Part shown: positions 8,751-20,624 of the stretch, in pieces
Layout of the letters: each line of letters begins with the position of its first letter
Position numbering within the stretch: the first letter of the stretch is position 1
Origin: Microbacterium sp. SORGH_AS_0969
GTDB taxonomy: Bacteria > Actinomycetota > Actinomycetes > Actinomycetales > Microbacteriaceae
NCBI RefSeq assembly: GCF_030818255.1
Contig: NZ_JAUTAG010000001.1
Coordinates: 186,001 to 250,000 of the forward strand
Length of the DNA stretch: 64,000 bases
Reading direction: 5' to 3'
Translations under genes and position numbers: made by a program
The notes under the pieces: model-generated
What the model was told of the DNA's origin: nothing
Databases searched by the model: none
The model's input: only the letters and a program-made list of their open reading frames with translations

Positions 8751-9418
8751 GTCCCTCGCTCTCAGCGGCGGTCGCGGTGGTGACCTCGCTCCTCCCCGAC
8801 CCGGACGAGGCGCGGGAGTGGGCCGAGAAAGAGCTCGCCGACCCCGCGTATCAGGCCGCCGAGCCGACGCCGATCGACCGTCTCGCACGAGCCGTCGTCG
8901 ACTTTTTCGGCAGGCTGCTGCAGAACTCGGCGAACGGCGACTGGGGGCCTCCGGCGCTGATCGTGCTGGCGATCATCATCGTCGTCGGGATCGTCATCGG
9001 CATCCTGATCTGGGGGCGACCGAGAGCGATCGTCCGTGCGCAGCCTCCGGCACGCGCGCTCTTCGACGGCGATGACGGCCGCTCGGCCGACGAGCTCCGC
9101 GGGGATGCGGCCGCTGCGGCGGCTCGGGGAGACTGGGACGCGGCGATCGTCCTACGGTTCCGCGCTTTCGCCCGTGGCCTGACCGAAAGAGGTCTCGTCG
9201 ACCCACCGCCCGGCGCCACCGTGCGGGCGTTCGCGCGCGCCGCTTCGGCGGCTCTCCCCGGCCTCGTCCCCGGGCTCGACGAGGCGGCCGCCATCTTCGA
9301 CGACGTCCGCTACCTCCGCCGCCCGGGCACCGAGCAGCGCTACCGCGTGGTGGCCGACCTCGACGCCGAGGCCGTCCGCACGCGCCCCGCGCCCGTCACC
9401 GCGGCGGCGACATCGTGA
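8747..9418 (+). CDS. DUF4129 domain membrane protein
   Basis: The 223-residue protein has one strong transmembrane helix at about residues 66-87 (VLAIIIVVGIVIGILIW). The cytoplasmic C-terminal DUF4129 domain contains AARGDWDAAIVLRFRAFARGL and ends near YLRRPGTEQRY. DUF4129 proteins are nearly always encoded with DUF4350, MoxR and DUF58 genes, as here, and are thought to act with the MoxR ATPase at the membrane. Its start overlaps the previous stop as ATGA, and its own stop overlaps the next GTG. Confidence 0.88.
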   Translation: MSPSLSAAVAVVTSLLPDPDEAREWAEKELADPAYQAAEPTPIDRLARAVVDFFGRLLQNSANGDWGPPALIVLAIIIVVGIVIGILIWGRPRAIVRAQPPARALFDGDDGRSADELRGDAAAAAARGDWDAAIVLRFRAFARGLTERGLVDPPPGATVRAFARAASAALPGLVPGLDEAAAIFDDVRYLRRPGTEQRYRVVADLDAEAVRTRPAPVTAAATS

Positions 9419-10593
9419 CGACCGTCTCGGCAGCGCCGCTCACGGTGCGCCCCCGCCGTCGGGCCGCGCTCGGGTGGATCGGCATCGCCCTCGCCCTGCT
9501 CCTGATCGGACTGGTGGGAACGACCCTGGTGTACGGGGGCTGGACGCAGAAGGACGCGCTCGACCCCGAATCCCCGGCGCCGGACGGCACCCGCGCACTC
9601 GTCCGCATCCTCCAGCAACAGGGCGTGGCCGTCACCGTCGCGCGCGACCGCGCGGCGGCGGAGCGGGCCCTGGCCGACCACGACGCCACGCTCGTCCTGC
9701 GCGATGCCCCGATGCTGTCGGATGCCACCCTGACCGCGCTCGCCGACCGTGCACGCGACGTCGTGCTCATCGAGCCTCGCTCACGCACCCTCGACGTGTT
9801 GCTGGACGGCTCCTCCCTCGGGGGCTTCGCGAACGACCGCGCCATCGAGGCCGGATGCGAGCTGCCCGCCGCGCGCACGGCCGGGACCGCGCGGACGGGT
9901 GAGCTGAGGATCCCCGGCGCGGGCGTCAGCGGCTGCTACCCCGTCGACGGCGAGTACGGCCTGCTCTCGACCGAGGCGAGCGACGGCCGCACGGTCACCG
10001 CCCTCGACGGGTCGGCGACGATGACGAACGCGACTCTCCCCCTCGACGGGAACGCGGCGCTGGCCATCGGCGTGCTGGCTCGGACCGACGCGGTCGTCTG
10101 GTACGTCCCCTCCCTCACGGATGCCGACGCCGGCTCGGCGCCGCAGACGATCGGCGACCTCACACCGCCCTGGGTCACGCCCGGCATCGTGCTGCTCCTG
10201 CTCGCAGCGAGCGTCGCCGCCATCTGGCGCGGTCGACGGTTCGGCCCGCTCGTGACCGAACGCCTCCCGGTCATGGTGCGCGCGAACGAGACGACCGAGG
10301 GTCGCGCCCGCCTGTACGCCGCCTCCGGCGACGCGGCCCACGCCCTCGACGAGCTGCGTCGAGCGACCCGAACCCGGCTGGTCCGTCGGCTCGGGCTCGC
10401 GACCCACACCCCGGCGGAGCAGGTCGCCGACGCCGTCGCCGACCGCCTCGGCGCGGATCGAGCGGCGATCCGCGGCATCCTCCTCACCGACATCCCCACG
10501 ACCGACCGCGACCTGGTCGCCGCGAGCGACCGCCTCCGCGACCTCGAGACGAGCGTGCATGCCGCGTTCGCCACCGAAAGGACCACCCGATGA
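9415..10593 (+). CDS. DUF4350 domain membrane protein
   Basis: The 392-residue protein has an N-terminal transmembrane anchor (about residues 20-41). The extracytoplasmic DUF4350 domain (about 55-245) starts at SPAPDGTRALVRILQQQG, and a second transmembrane helix (about 257-272) leads to a helical cytoplasmic tail. The DUF4350 fold is related to glutamine-amidotransferase-like domains, but no catalytic triad is evident here. It is coupled to the DUF4129 gene by a GTGA overlap and to the MoxR gene by an ATGA overlap, so the three products are probably made together. Confidence 0.86.
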   Translation: MTTVSAAPLTVRPRRRAALGWIGIALALLLIGLVGTTLVYGGWTQKDALDPESPAPDGTRALVRILQQQGVAVTVARDRAAAERALADHDATLVLRDAPMLSDATLTALADRARDVVLIEPRSRTLDVLLDGSSLGGFANDRAIEAGCELPAARTAGTARTGELRIPGAGVSGCYPVDGEYGLLSTEASDGRTVTALDGSATMTNATLPLDGNAALAIGVLARTDAVVWYVPSLTDADAGSAPQTIGDLTPPWVTPGIVLLLLAASVAAIWRGRRFGPLVTERLPVMVRANETTEGRARLYAASGDAAHALDELRRATRTRLVRRLGLATHTPAEQVADAVADRLGADRAAIRGILLTDIPTTDRDLVAASDRLRDLETSVHAAFATERTTR

Positions 10594-11633
10594 CCGACAG
10601 TCCTCTCGACGCTCCCCTGCCGCCCGCCACCGAGAACGCGCCGGGACGCTCGGAGCCCGCCCCGACGGCCCCGGGGCTCGACGACGCAGCCCTGCGCGAG
10701 GCGATGAACCGGGTGCGGGTCGAGGTCGGAAAAGCGGTGATCGGGCAGGACGGCACGATCACCGGACTGCTCATCGCGCTCCTCTCGCGCGGACACGTCC
10801 TGCTCGAGGGCGTCCCGGGCGTCGCCAAGACCCTCCTCGTGCGCTCTTTCAGCCGCGCGCTCGGCCTCGACACACGGCGCGTGCAGTTCACGCCCGACCT
10901 CATGCCCGGCGACGTCACGGGCTCCCTCGTCTACGACGCCCGCGCCGGGGAGTTCGAGTTCCGCGCGGGACCGGTGTTCACCCACGTGCTCCTCGCCGAC
11001 GAGATCAACCGCACGCCGCCGAAGACCCAGGCCGCTCTGCTCGAGGCGATGGAGGAACGACAGGTCTCGTCGGATGGGGTGAGCCGCGCTCTCCCCGACC
11101 CCTTCCTCGTCGCCGCGACCCAGAACCCCATCGAGCACGAGGGCACCTACACGCTGCCCGAAGCCCAGCTGGACCGCTTCCTGATGAAGCTCGTCGTCGA
11201 TCTCCCGGGGCGCGACGCCGAGGTCGGTGTGCTCCGGCGCCACGCCGGCGGCTTCGACCCGCGCCGCCTCGACGCTGCGGGCCTCGACCCCGTCGTGACC
11301 GCCGACGAGATCCTCGCCGCCCAGCGCGCCGCGGCGACCGTCGCCGTCGACGACGACCTGTTGGGCTACATCGTCGACCTCGCGCGGGCGACGCGGCAGA
11401 GCCCATCGGTGCTCCTGGGCGTCAGTCCGCGCGCGACCACGGCCCTCCTCGCCGCGGCGAAGGCCTGGGCATGGCTCGGCGGATACCCGGCGATCACCCC
11501 CGACCACGTGCAGACGATGCTCGTGCCGGTGTGGCGTCACCGCATCCGGCTGCGCCCCGAGGCCGAGATCGAGGGCGTGTCGGTCGACGCGATCCTGACC
11601 TCGGTGCTGCAGCAGACCCGCGTTCCCATCTGA
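10590..11633 (+). CDS. MoxR-family AAA+ ATPase
   Basis: The 347-residue protein has a disordered acidic/proline N-terminus of about 35 residues, then an AAA_3 core. Walker A is GVPGVAKT (about residues 73-80), Walker B is VLLADEINR (about 131-139), and sensor motifs include AATQNPIEHEGTYTLPEAQLDRF. MoxR ATPases act as chaperones for assembly or activation of protein complexes, often with vWA-domain partners. The adjacent DUF58 gene supplies a vWA-like partner, starting in the TGATG overlap at 11631-11635. The whole set probably serves an envelope function, though the substrate is unknown. Confidence 0.94.
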   Translation: MTDSPLDAPLPPATENAPGRSEPAPTAPGLDDAALREAMNRVRVEVGKAVIGQDGTITGLLIALLSRGHVLLEGVPGVAKTLLVRSFSRALGLDTRRVQFTPDLMPGDVTGSLVYDARAGEFEFRAGPVFTHVLLADEINRTPPKTQAALLEAMEERQVSSDGVSRALPDPFLVAATQNPIEHEGTYTLPEAQLDRFLMKLVVDLPGRDAEVGVLRRHAGGFDPRRLDAAGLDPVVTADEILAAQRAAATVAVDDDLLGYIVDLARATRQSPSVLLGVSPRATTALLAAAKAWAWLGGYPAITPDHVQTMLVPVWRHRIRLRPEAEIEGVSVDAILTSVLQQTRVPI

Positions 11634-12934
11634 TGTTCGTCACCGGTCGCCTCGCGCTCCTCGTCGCCCTGGGGGTCGCCCCTCTCGTGCTCTTGAGCAC
11701 GGCGGGCGTTCCGGCATGGCTCGTCGTGGGCGGGTGGGTCGTGCTCTGTGCGGTCGGAGCGCTGGTCGATGTCGCCGTCGCGGCCAACCCGCGCGCCGTC
11801 GAGATCACGCGACGTCTCCCGGACCGCACGCTGCTCGACGAACCGGTGGCCGGTGAACTGCGGGTGCGCAACCTCGGGACCCGCGCGCTCCGCGCCCGCA
11901 TGCGCGACGCCTGGCAACCCACGGCCGGTGCGCCCGAGGAACGGGCGCGATTCGTCGTGCCGCCGGGCGAGCGCCGGAGCGCGCCCCTCCCTCTGCTCCC
12001 CCGTCGCCGCGGCGAGATCCGCACCGATTTCGTCGTGGTGCGCTCGGAGGGTCCCCTGGGCCTGGCAGGCCGGCAGGCGGTCGTCGACGCTCCCGGCCGG
12101 ATCCGCGTCCTCCCTCCCTTCACCTCGCGGCGGCACCTCCCGTCCCGGCTGGCGCGCCTGCGCGAGCTCGACGGGAACACGAGCCTTCAGGTGCGCGGTC
12201 AGGGCACCGAGTTCGACAGCCTGCGCGAGTACGTCCGCGGCGATGACGTGCGCTCGATCGACTGGCGGGCGACGGCGCGCGCGGGTACGACCATGCTGCG
12301 CACGTGGCGTCCGGAACGCGACCGGCACGTCGTCATCGTCATCGATACGGGCCGCACGGCCGCGGCGCGCGTCGGCGACGGCGCGCGCCTGGACGCAGCG
12401 ATGGAGGCCACGCTGCTGCTGTCGGCGCTGGCGACCCGGGCGGGCGACCACGTCCACCTGGTGATGTTCGACCGCGTTCCGCGGGCCCGTGTCACGAGAG
12501 TCGACGGTTCGCAGCTCCTCCCCGCACTCGTCGACGCGATGGCCCCCGTCGAGCCGCAGCTCATCGACACCGACTGGGATGCCGCTTTCGCGCAGGTCCG
12601 CCAGCTCGCGGTGCGGCCCGCTCTCGTCGTCCTGCTCACGGCGCACGATGACCCCGAGGCAGCCCGTGGTTTCCTCGCGGCGCTGCCGACGGTGGCGGCT
12701 CGCTCGCGACTGCTGGTCGCGACGGCGACGGACGGGCCGGGCGACGACCCCGAGCGGACGGATGCCGCCTCGGTCTACGCGGCGGCCGCGATCGAGCGCG
12801 CGCGCCACGACGCGGACCGCGTGCGCGCCGCCGTGGTCCGCGCCGGTGGCGACGCCGTCTCCGCCTCAGCGGAAGACCTGCCCCCGCTCGTGGCCGACCG
12901 CTACCTCGCGCTCAAGGCTGCCGGGCGGCTCTGA
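11633..12934 (+). CDS. DUF58 (vWA-like) membrane protein
   Basis: The 433-residue protein opens with two hydrophobic helices (about residues 4-47). An Ig-like segment and the DUF58 signature follow (GTEFDSLREYVRGDDVRSIDWRA is reduced here to its key parts REYVRGDD and IDWRATAR). Next comes a von Willebrand factor A-like region beginning VVIVIDTGRT, which carries a MIDAS-like DxG rather than the full DxSxS. DUF58 proteins are the usual partner of MoxR ATPases. It is the last gene of the operon beginning at 7236, and nothing clearly a terminator follows. Confidence 0.9.
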   Translation: MFVTGRLALLVALGVAPLVLLSTAGVPAWLVVGGWVVLCAVGALVDVAVAANPRAVEITRRLPDRTLLDEPVAGELRVRNLGTRALRARMRDAWQPTAGAPEERARFVVPPGERRSAPLPLLPRRRGEIRTDFVVVRSEGPLGLAGRQAVVDAPGRIRVLPPFTSRRHLPSRLARLRELDGNTSLQVRGQGTEFDSLREYVRGDDVRSIDWRATARAGTTMLRTWRPERDRHVVIVIDTGRTAAARVGDGARLDAAMEATLLLSALATRAGDHVHLVMFDRVPRARVTRVDGSQLLPALVDAMAPVEPQLIDTDWDAAFAQVRQLAVRPALVVLLTAHDDPEAARGFLAALPTVAARSRLLVATATDGPGDDPERTDAASVYAAAAIERARHDADRVRAAVVRAGGDAVSASAEDLPPLVADRYLALKAAGRL

Positions 12935-13081
12935 AGCGCGCACCCGGCCGGGTTAGCACACCCAGGCCCCATGCAGCCCGGGACATACGTCGCGGCTTAT
13001 CCTGGGGGGTAACCTTCGAGCCGACAGCGCGTCCCCTCCGCGCTCGGTTGCGCCGTCTACGCACAGGATGCGGGAGAACTC

Positions 13082-14104
13082 TTGCCAGGAAACGCCACGA
13101 CCCGGTTCGACGATGTGGCTCTTGTATCGGTGGCGAGCGTCCTGCCCAGCCGTGTGACCACGTCGGACGACATCGAGGACCGCCTCGCTCCCGCTCTTCA
13201 TCGTCTGAAGCTCAAGCCCGGCCTCCTCCGCCGGGTCGCCGGTGTCAACGAGCGGCGCAACTGGGCCGACGGCGAGTCGAGCGACGAGGCGACGATCGCC
13301 GCGGGCAAGCAGGCGCTGGCCGAGGCGGGAGTCGACCCGAGCGAGATCGGGCTCATCATCAACACCTCCGTGACCCGCAAGCACCTCGAGCCCTCGGTGG
13401 CCGTGCGCCTGCACCACGGCCTCGGCCTCCCGAGCTCGGCGATCAACTTCGACGTCGCGAACGCCTGCCTCGGCTTCATCAACGGCATGAGCCTGGCCGC
13501 CGGCATGATCCAGTCCGGACAGGTGAAGTACGCCCTGATCGTCAACGGCGAGGATGCCGACGAGATCCAGGTCAACACGATCAACCGGCTCGTGCGCGAG
13601 GACCTCGACCGCGACGCGTTCATGCAGGAGTTCGCGTCGCTGACGCTGGGCTCCGGCGCGGCCGCCGCGGTGCTCGGCCGCGCGAGCGACCACCCCGAGG
13701 GACACCGGATCGTCGGCGGCGTGACGCGCGCGGCGACCCAGTTCTACGACCTCTGCGTCGGAAGCGTCGACGGAATGTTCACCGACGCGAAGGCCCTGCT
13801 CAAGGGCGGCCTCGATCTCGTCGTGTCGGCGTGGAACGAGGCGAAGGGCGAGTTCTCGTGGACGGGCATGGATCGCTACATCACCCACCAGGTCTCATCG
13901 GTGCACACCTCGGCGATCGTCCGCGCGGCGAAGCTCGACCGTGACCGGGTGCCCGTGACCTATCCGCACCTGGGCAATGTGGGCCCGGCATCCATCCCGA
14001 TCACCCTCGCCGACGAGCAGAAGACGCTGCGTCGGGGTGATCGCGTCCTTCTGATGGGAGTGGGCTCCGGGCTGAACACCGGCATGCTGGAGCTGGCCTG
14101 GTGA
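13082..14104 (+). CDS. oleA: OleA, acyl-CoA condensing thiolase of long-chain olefin synthesis
   Basis: The 340-residue thiolase-superfamily protein carries the OleA active-site set: Cys129 in DVANACLGF, Glu103 in RKHLEPS, His269 in ITHQVS and Asn299 in LGNVGPAS. OleA performs a non-decarboxylative Claisen condensation of two long-chain acyl-CoAs to a beta-keto acid. It resembles FabH but has the OleA-specific Glu. The start is TTG at 13082, with GGGAGA about 6 nt upstream; the next in-frame starts would cut the first beta strand. It heads a three-gene operon coupled by 4-bp overlaps. The 147-bp gap before it shows no confident promoter. Confidence 0.93.
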   Translation: MPGNATTRFDDVALVSVASVLPSRVTTSDDIEDRLAPALHRLKLKPGLLRRVAGVNERRNWADGESSDEATIAAGKQALAEAGVDPSEIGLIINTSVTRKHLEPSVAVRLHHGLGLPSSAINFDVANACLGFINGMSLAAGMIQSGQVKYALIVNGEDADEIQVNTINRLVREDLDRDAFMQEFASLTLGSGAAAAVLGRASDHPEGHRIVGGVTRAATQFYDLCVGSVDGMFTDAKALLKGGLDLVVSAWNEAKGEFSWTGMDRYITHQVSSVHTSAIVRAAKLDRDRVPVTYPHLGNVGPASIPITLADEQKTLRRGDRVLLMGVGSGLNTGMLELAW

Positions 14105-16758
14105 GGGTCACCGCCCCGGACGCGACGCTTCCCCCCGCGGGCCTCCCCGGTCTCGACCCGGCGCTCTCGCGTCTGATCGACGTGCCCGGTGCCGCCGCCG
14201 ATGCGGGCACGACGCGCACGTGGCACGTGCTCGACACCGGCGCAGCCCTCGCCGCGCGCGGTCTCGAACCTGTCGGCACGATCATCGCCGTGCACGGCAA
14301 TCCGACGTGGTCGTACCTGTGGCGCACGCTCGTGAACTCCTCGCTCGCCCGCGCCGAGGCCGGTGCCACGGCGTGGCGGGTCGTGGCCGTGGACCAGCTC
14401 GAGATGGGCTTCTCGGAGCGCTCGGACCGCCGGCGCACCCTGGCGCAGCGCATCGCTGACCTCGACGCGCTCGTCGGCGAGCTCGGCATCCGGGGTCCGA
14501 TCGTGACCATCGGGCACGACTGGGGCGGTCCGATCTCGCTCGGCTGGGCCGTCGAGAACCGCGACCGTCTCGCCGCGGTCGTCGCCCTGAACACCGCGGT
14601 GCACCACCCCGACGGTGCGCCGCTGCCCTTCGCGCTGCGCGTGGCCACCGCCCGCGGCATGCTCGCCGCGGGCACCACCGGCACCACCGCCTTCCTCGAC
14701 ACCACGCTCGCCCTCGCCGATCTCGACCCCGCGGTTCGCGCTGCTTTCCGCGCGCCGTACGCGACCGTCGCGCGACGCCGCGGGATCGGCGGCTTCGTCG
14801 CCGACATCCCCGCGACCGCGGCTGACGAGAGCACTCCCGCGCTGCGTCGCATGTCGGCGGGGCTCCGCGAGCTCGACGTGCCCGCACTGTTCCTGCGCGG
14901 ACCGAAGGACCCCGTCTTCGGCGAGGGTCACCTCGACGACCTGACCGAGCGACTTCCGCACGCCGACGTGCACCGCTTCGAGGGCGCGGGGCACCTCATC
15001 GCCGAGGAGCGGCCGTACGCCGACGTCGTGCTCGACTGGCTCGACGAGAAGGGCGTGGCGACGGATGCCGTGGCACCGGCCCCCGGGGACGCCTTCACAC
15101 CGCCGGCTGCCGCCGCACCGCCGACCGCCGTCGCGACCGGCCACCTCTGGGACGCCCTCGACGCGCGCCGCGACGACGACGGCACCGCCGTGATCGACAT
15201 GACCACCTCCCGCGACGGCGAGCCGCTGCGCGTAAGCTGGCGCCAGCTGTCCGCGCGCGTCGACGAGATCGCCGCGGGCCTCGACGCCTTCGGTGTGCGC
15301 CCGGGAGACCGGGTCTCGCTGCTCGTTCAGCCCGGCCCCACGCTGACCGCAGCCCTGTATGCGTGCTTGCGCATCGGCGCGGTCGTCGTCGTGGCCGACC
15401 GGGGTCTCGGCATCCGGGGGCTGTCGCGCGCCGTCAGAGGTGCCGTTCCCGACGTCGTGATCGGCGAGATCGCCGGGCTCGCCGCCGCGCGCGCCCTCGG
15501 CTGGCCGGGGCGGCGGATCTCGGCCGCGGCCCTCCCCGCCGCGACATCGCGCGCGCTCGGTGTCGAGGCGAGCCTGTCGGACCTCGCCCGCGCCGGTCGC
15601 GGCCGGACGCTGCCGGAGCCGCCCGCGCCCGACGCCGACGCCGCGGTGCTGTTCACCTCGGGTTCGACGGGGCCCGCGAAGGGCGTCGTGTACACGCACG
15701 CGCAGCTGACCGCCCTGCGCGACACTCTCGCCGCGCACTTCGGCGTCACGGCCGAGACGGGGCTTGTGACCGGCTTCGCGCCCTTCGCGCTGCTCGGACC
15801 CGCGCTCGGCACGCGATCGGCAACGCCCGACATGGACGTCTCGGCCCCCCGCACGCTCACCGCGGCGGCGGTCGCGGCGGCCGTGCGCGCCTCCGACGCG
15901 CGGATCGTGTTCCTCTCCCCCGCGGCTGTCGCGAACGTCGTCGCCACCGCGAGCGCCCTCGACCCCGACGACCGAGCGGCCCTCGCGCGCGTCGAGACGT
16001 TCCTCTCGACGGGAGCCCCCGTGGGCATCGACCTCCTGCGCCGCGCGCACGAGCTCATGCCGAACGCCGTCGCGCACACCCCGTACGGCATGACCGAGTG
16101 CCTGCTCGTCGCCGACGTGACCCTGCCCGAGATCGAGAGCGCGGCGGGCGACCGCGGCGTCTGCGTCGGACGGCCGCTGGGCACGGGCCGGGTGCGCATC
16201 TCGGCGATCGACGCCGAGGGACGCGCGACGGGTGAACCGACGACGGATGCCGGGGTCACGGGCGAGATCGTCATCTCGGCGCCCCACCTCAAGCGCGGAT
16301 ACTTCCGCCTCTATCTCACCGACCGCGAGGCGCGTCGCGGTCTCGCCGACCGTTGGCACCGCACCGGCGACGTCGGCCACCTCGACGCCGACGGGCGACT
16401 CTGGGTCGAGGGGCGCCTCCCCCACGTCATCACCACCGCCGAGGGTCCGGTGACCCCTGTCGGCATCGAACAGGATGCCGAGACCGTCGAGGCCGTCACC
16501 CGTGCCGCGGCGGTGGGTGTCGGGCCCGTCGGCCGACAGGTCGTCGTCGCCGTCGTCGAAGCCGGTGCCCGACGCCCCGGCCTCGCCTCTCCCGAGCTGA
16601 CGGATGCCGTTCGCGCCGCGACCGCGCAGCCGCTCGCCGCGGTCCTCGTCGCGCCGACGCTGCCGACCGACATCCGACACAACTCGAAGATCGACCGGTC
16701 CCGCCTCGCCGCGTGGGCCGAACGCCTGCTCGCGGGCGAGAAGCCGACCGCGCCGTGA
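14101..16758 (+). CDS. oleBC: OleBC fusion: beta-lactone decarboxylase plus beta-lactone synthetase
   Basis: Residues 1-320 of this 885-residue protein are an alpha/beta hydrolase of the haloalkane-dehalogenase type. It has the oxyanion motif HGNPTW (65-70), nucleophile Asp140 in GHDWGG and a late His in GAGHL. A short Ala/Pro linker (about 322-345) joins it to an ANL-family adenylating enzyme, with P-loop LFTSGSTGPAKG (about 517-528) and motif RTGDVGHLD. OleC converts the beta-hydroxy acid to a cis-beta-lactone; OleB decarboxylates that to a cis-alkene. The fusion is the known actinobacterial form. The GTG start overlaps the oleA stop and the end overlaps oleD. Confidence 0.93.
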   Translation: MRVTAPDATLPPAGLPGLDPALSRLIDVPGAAADAGTTRTWHVLDTGAALAARGLEPVGTIIAVHGNPTWSYLWRTLVNSSLARAEAGATAWRVVAVDQLEMGFSERSDRRRTLAQRIADLDALVGELGIRGPIVTIGHDWGGPISLGWAVENRDRLAAVVALNTAVHHPDGAPLPFALRVATARGMLAAGTTGTTAFLDTTLALADLDPAVRAAFRAPYATVARRRGIGGFVADIPATAADESTPALRRMSAGLRELDVPALFLRGPKDPVFGEGHLDDLTERLPHADVHRFEGAGHLIAEERPYADVVLDWLDEKGVATDAVAPAPGDAFTPPAAAAPPTAVATGHLWDALDARRDDDGTAVIDMTTSRDGEPLRVSWRQLSARVDEIAAGLDAFGVRPGDRVSLLVQPGPTLTAALYACLRIGAVVVVADRGLGIRGLSRAVRGAVPDVVIGEIAGLAAARALGWPGRRISAAALPAATSRALGVEASLSDLARAGRGRTLPEPPAPDADAAVLFTSGSTGPAKGVVYTHAQLTALRDTLAAHFGVTAETGLVTGFAPFALLGPALGTRSATPDMDVSAPRTLTAAAVAAAVRASDARIVFLSPAAVANVVATASALDPDDRAALARVETFLSTGAPVGIDLLRRAHELMPNAVAHTPYGMTECLLVADVTLPEIESAAGDRGVCVGRPLGTGRVRISAIDAEGRATGEPTTDAGVTGEIVISAPHLKRGYFRLYLTDREARRGLADRWHRTGDVGHLDADGRLWVEGRLPHVITTAEGPVTPVGIEQDAETVEAVTRAAAVGVGPVGRQVVVAVVEAGARRPGLASPELTDAVRAATAQPLAAVLVAPTLPTDIRHNSKIDRSRLAAWAERLLAGEKPTAP

Positions 16759-17714
16759 GGGTCCTCGCCACCGGGGCATCCGGCTTCCTCGGCCGGGCCG
16801 TCGTCCGCGCCCTCCAGGACGCGGGACACGAGGTGCGCACGCTCCAGCGCCGCCCCTCCGGTGTCGCCGGCGCCGACGACCGGCTGGGCTCGGTGACGGA
16901 TCCGGATGCCGTGGCATCCGCTCTCGACGGGATCGACGGCGTGGTGCACCTGGCCGCGAAGGTGTCGCTCGCGGGAGATCCGGCCCAGTTCCACGCGGTC
17001 AACGTCGAGGGCACGCGCACGCTGCTGGACGCCGCCGCCGCGGCGGGCCTCTCGCGGGTCGTGCACGTGTCGTCGCCGTCGGTCGCGCACGCGGGCCACG
17101 CCCTCGCGGGAGTGGGCGCGGAGCCCGCCGATCCCCGCGCCGCGCGCGGCGAGTACGCCCGCACGAAGGCCGCGGCCGAGGTGCTCGCCCTGTCGCGTGC
17201 CGGTGACGGTCTCTCGCTGGTCGCGATCCGTCCCCACCTCGTGTGGGGTCCGGGCGACACGCAGCTCATCGCGCGCGTGGTCGACCGCGCACGCCGGGGC
17301 CGGCTGCCCCTGCTGAACGGCGGCACAGCGCTCATCGACTCCACGTACGTCGACAACGCGGCATCCGGAATCGTCGCCGCCCTCGACCGCGTCGACGACG
17401 TCAGCGGCCGCGCGTACGTCTTGACGAACGGCGAACCGCGCCCGGTCGGCGACCTCCTCGCGGGCATCTGTCGTGCTTCGGGCGTCGAGCCGCCGCGCTT
17501 CAGCGTGCCCGCGGGACTCGCCGAGGCCGCCGGTGCCCTGGTAGAGCGCGTCTGGGCCGTCCGCCCGGGCGAGGACGAACCGCCGATGACGCGCTTCCTC
17601 GCCGAGCAGCTGTCGACCGCGCACTGGTTCGACCAGACCGAAATCCGCCGCGACCTGCGCTGGGCCCCGGCGGTGTCGCTGGACGAGGGCCTGCGCCGCC
17701 TCGCGCGAGCCTGA
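16755..17714 (+). CDS. oleD: OleD, NAD(P)H-dependent beta-keto acid reductase
   Basis: The 319-residue extended short-chain dehydrogenase has the Rossmann motif TGASGFLG (residues 6-13), Ser106/Ser107, and the catalytic pair Tyr134 and Lys138 (YARTK). OleD reduces the unstable OleA product to a beta-hydroxy acid for OleC. The GTG start overlaps the oleBC stop by 4 bp, so all three products are probably made in step. Sterol/cholesterol dehydrogenases are the nearest alternative, but the operon decides the call. Confidence 0.92.
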   Translation: MRVLATGASGFLGRAVVRALQDAGHEVRTLQRRPSGVAGADDRLGSVTDPDAVASALDGIDGVVHLAAKVSLAGDPAQFHAVNVEGTRTLLDAAAAAGLSRVVHVSSPSVAHAGHALAGVGAEPADPRAARGEYARTKAAAEVLALSRAGDGLSLVAIRPHLVWGPGDTQLIARVVDRARRGRLPLLNGGTALIDSTYVDNAASGIVAALDRVDDVSGRAYVLTNGEPRPVGDLLAGICRASGVEPPRFSVPAGLAEAAGALVERVWAVRPGEDEPPMTRFLAEQLSTAHWFDQTEIRRDLRWAPAVSLDEGLRRLARA

Positions 17715-17752
17715 CCTCACGCGCCTCTCGCCTGAGGCCCCCCTCCGCTGGC

Positions 17753-17804
17753 GTGTCCCACTTTGTGCGAACCGGAGGGCCTGGCTCTGCACAAAGTGGG
17801 ACAC
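17753..17804. repeat. 16-bp perfect inverted repeat between convergent oleD and katG
   Basis: GTGTCCCACTTTGTGC (17753-17768) and its exact complement (17789-17804) flank a 20-nt loop. The element lies in the 136-bp gap between the oleD and katG stops. It has no T-tract on either side, so it may be a mobile REP-like palindrome used as a terminator rather than a plain intrinsic terminator. Confidence 0.75.
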
Positions 17805-17850
17805 GGATGCCGGCATCGACCATCGCGCCGAAACGCGACGGGTCGGGCGC

Positions 17851-20565
<2,715 letters not shown>

Positions 20566-20567
20566 CT

Positions 20568-20596
20568 ACTCTAGCTTCTTTTGAGTAAATCAAAAG
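20568..20596 (-). promoter_or_regulatory. furA-katG promoter with FurA-type operator
   Basis: The minus strand has CTTTTG (20596-20591), 17 nt, then TAGAGT (20573-20568), 6 nt before the furA GTG. A perfect AT-rich inverted repeat, CTTTTGA-N5-TCAAAAG (20578-20596), covers the -35 and most of the spacer. In this roughly 70% GC region such an AT-rich palindrome stands out. It fits autoregulation by FurA through blocking of RNA polymerase. Confidence 0.75.
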
Positions 20597-20624
20597 TGAC
20601 ACGCGGAGAAACGAACGGATGCCG

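Noticed and set aside
13005..13081. A defined promoter for oleA
   Set aside because: TATCCT near 12999 resembles a -10, but no -35 at suitable spacing is present, so no promoter is called.
13960..16917. A 985-codon open frame antisense to oleBC
   Set aside because: It is a GC-bias shadow of the real gene: Arg/Gly/Glu-rich low-complexity translation, no recognisable domain, and oleBC on the other strand has intact catalytic motifs.
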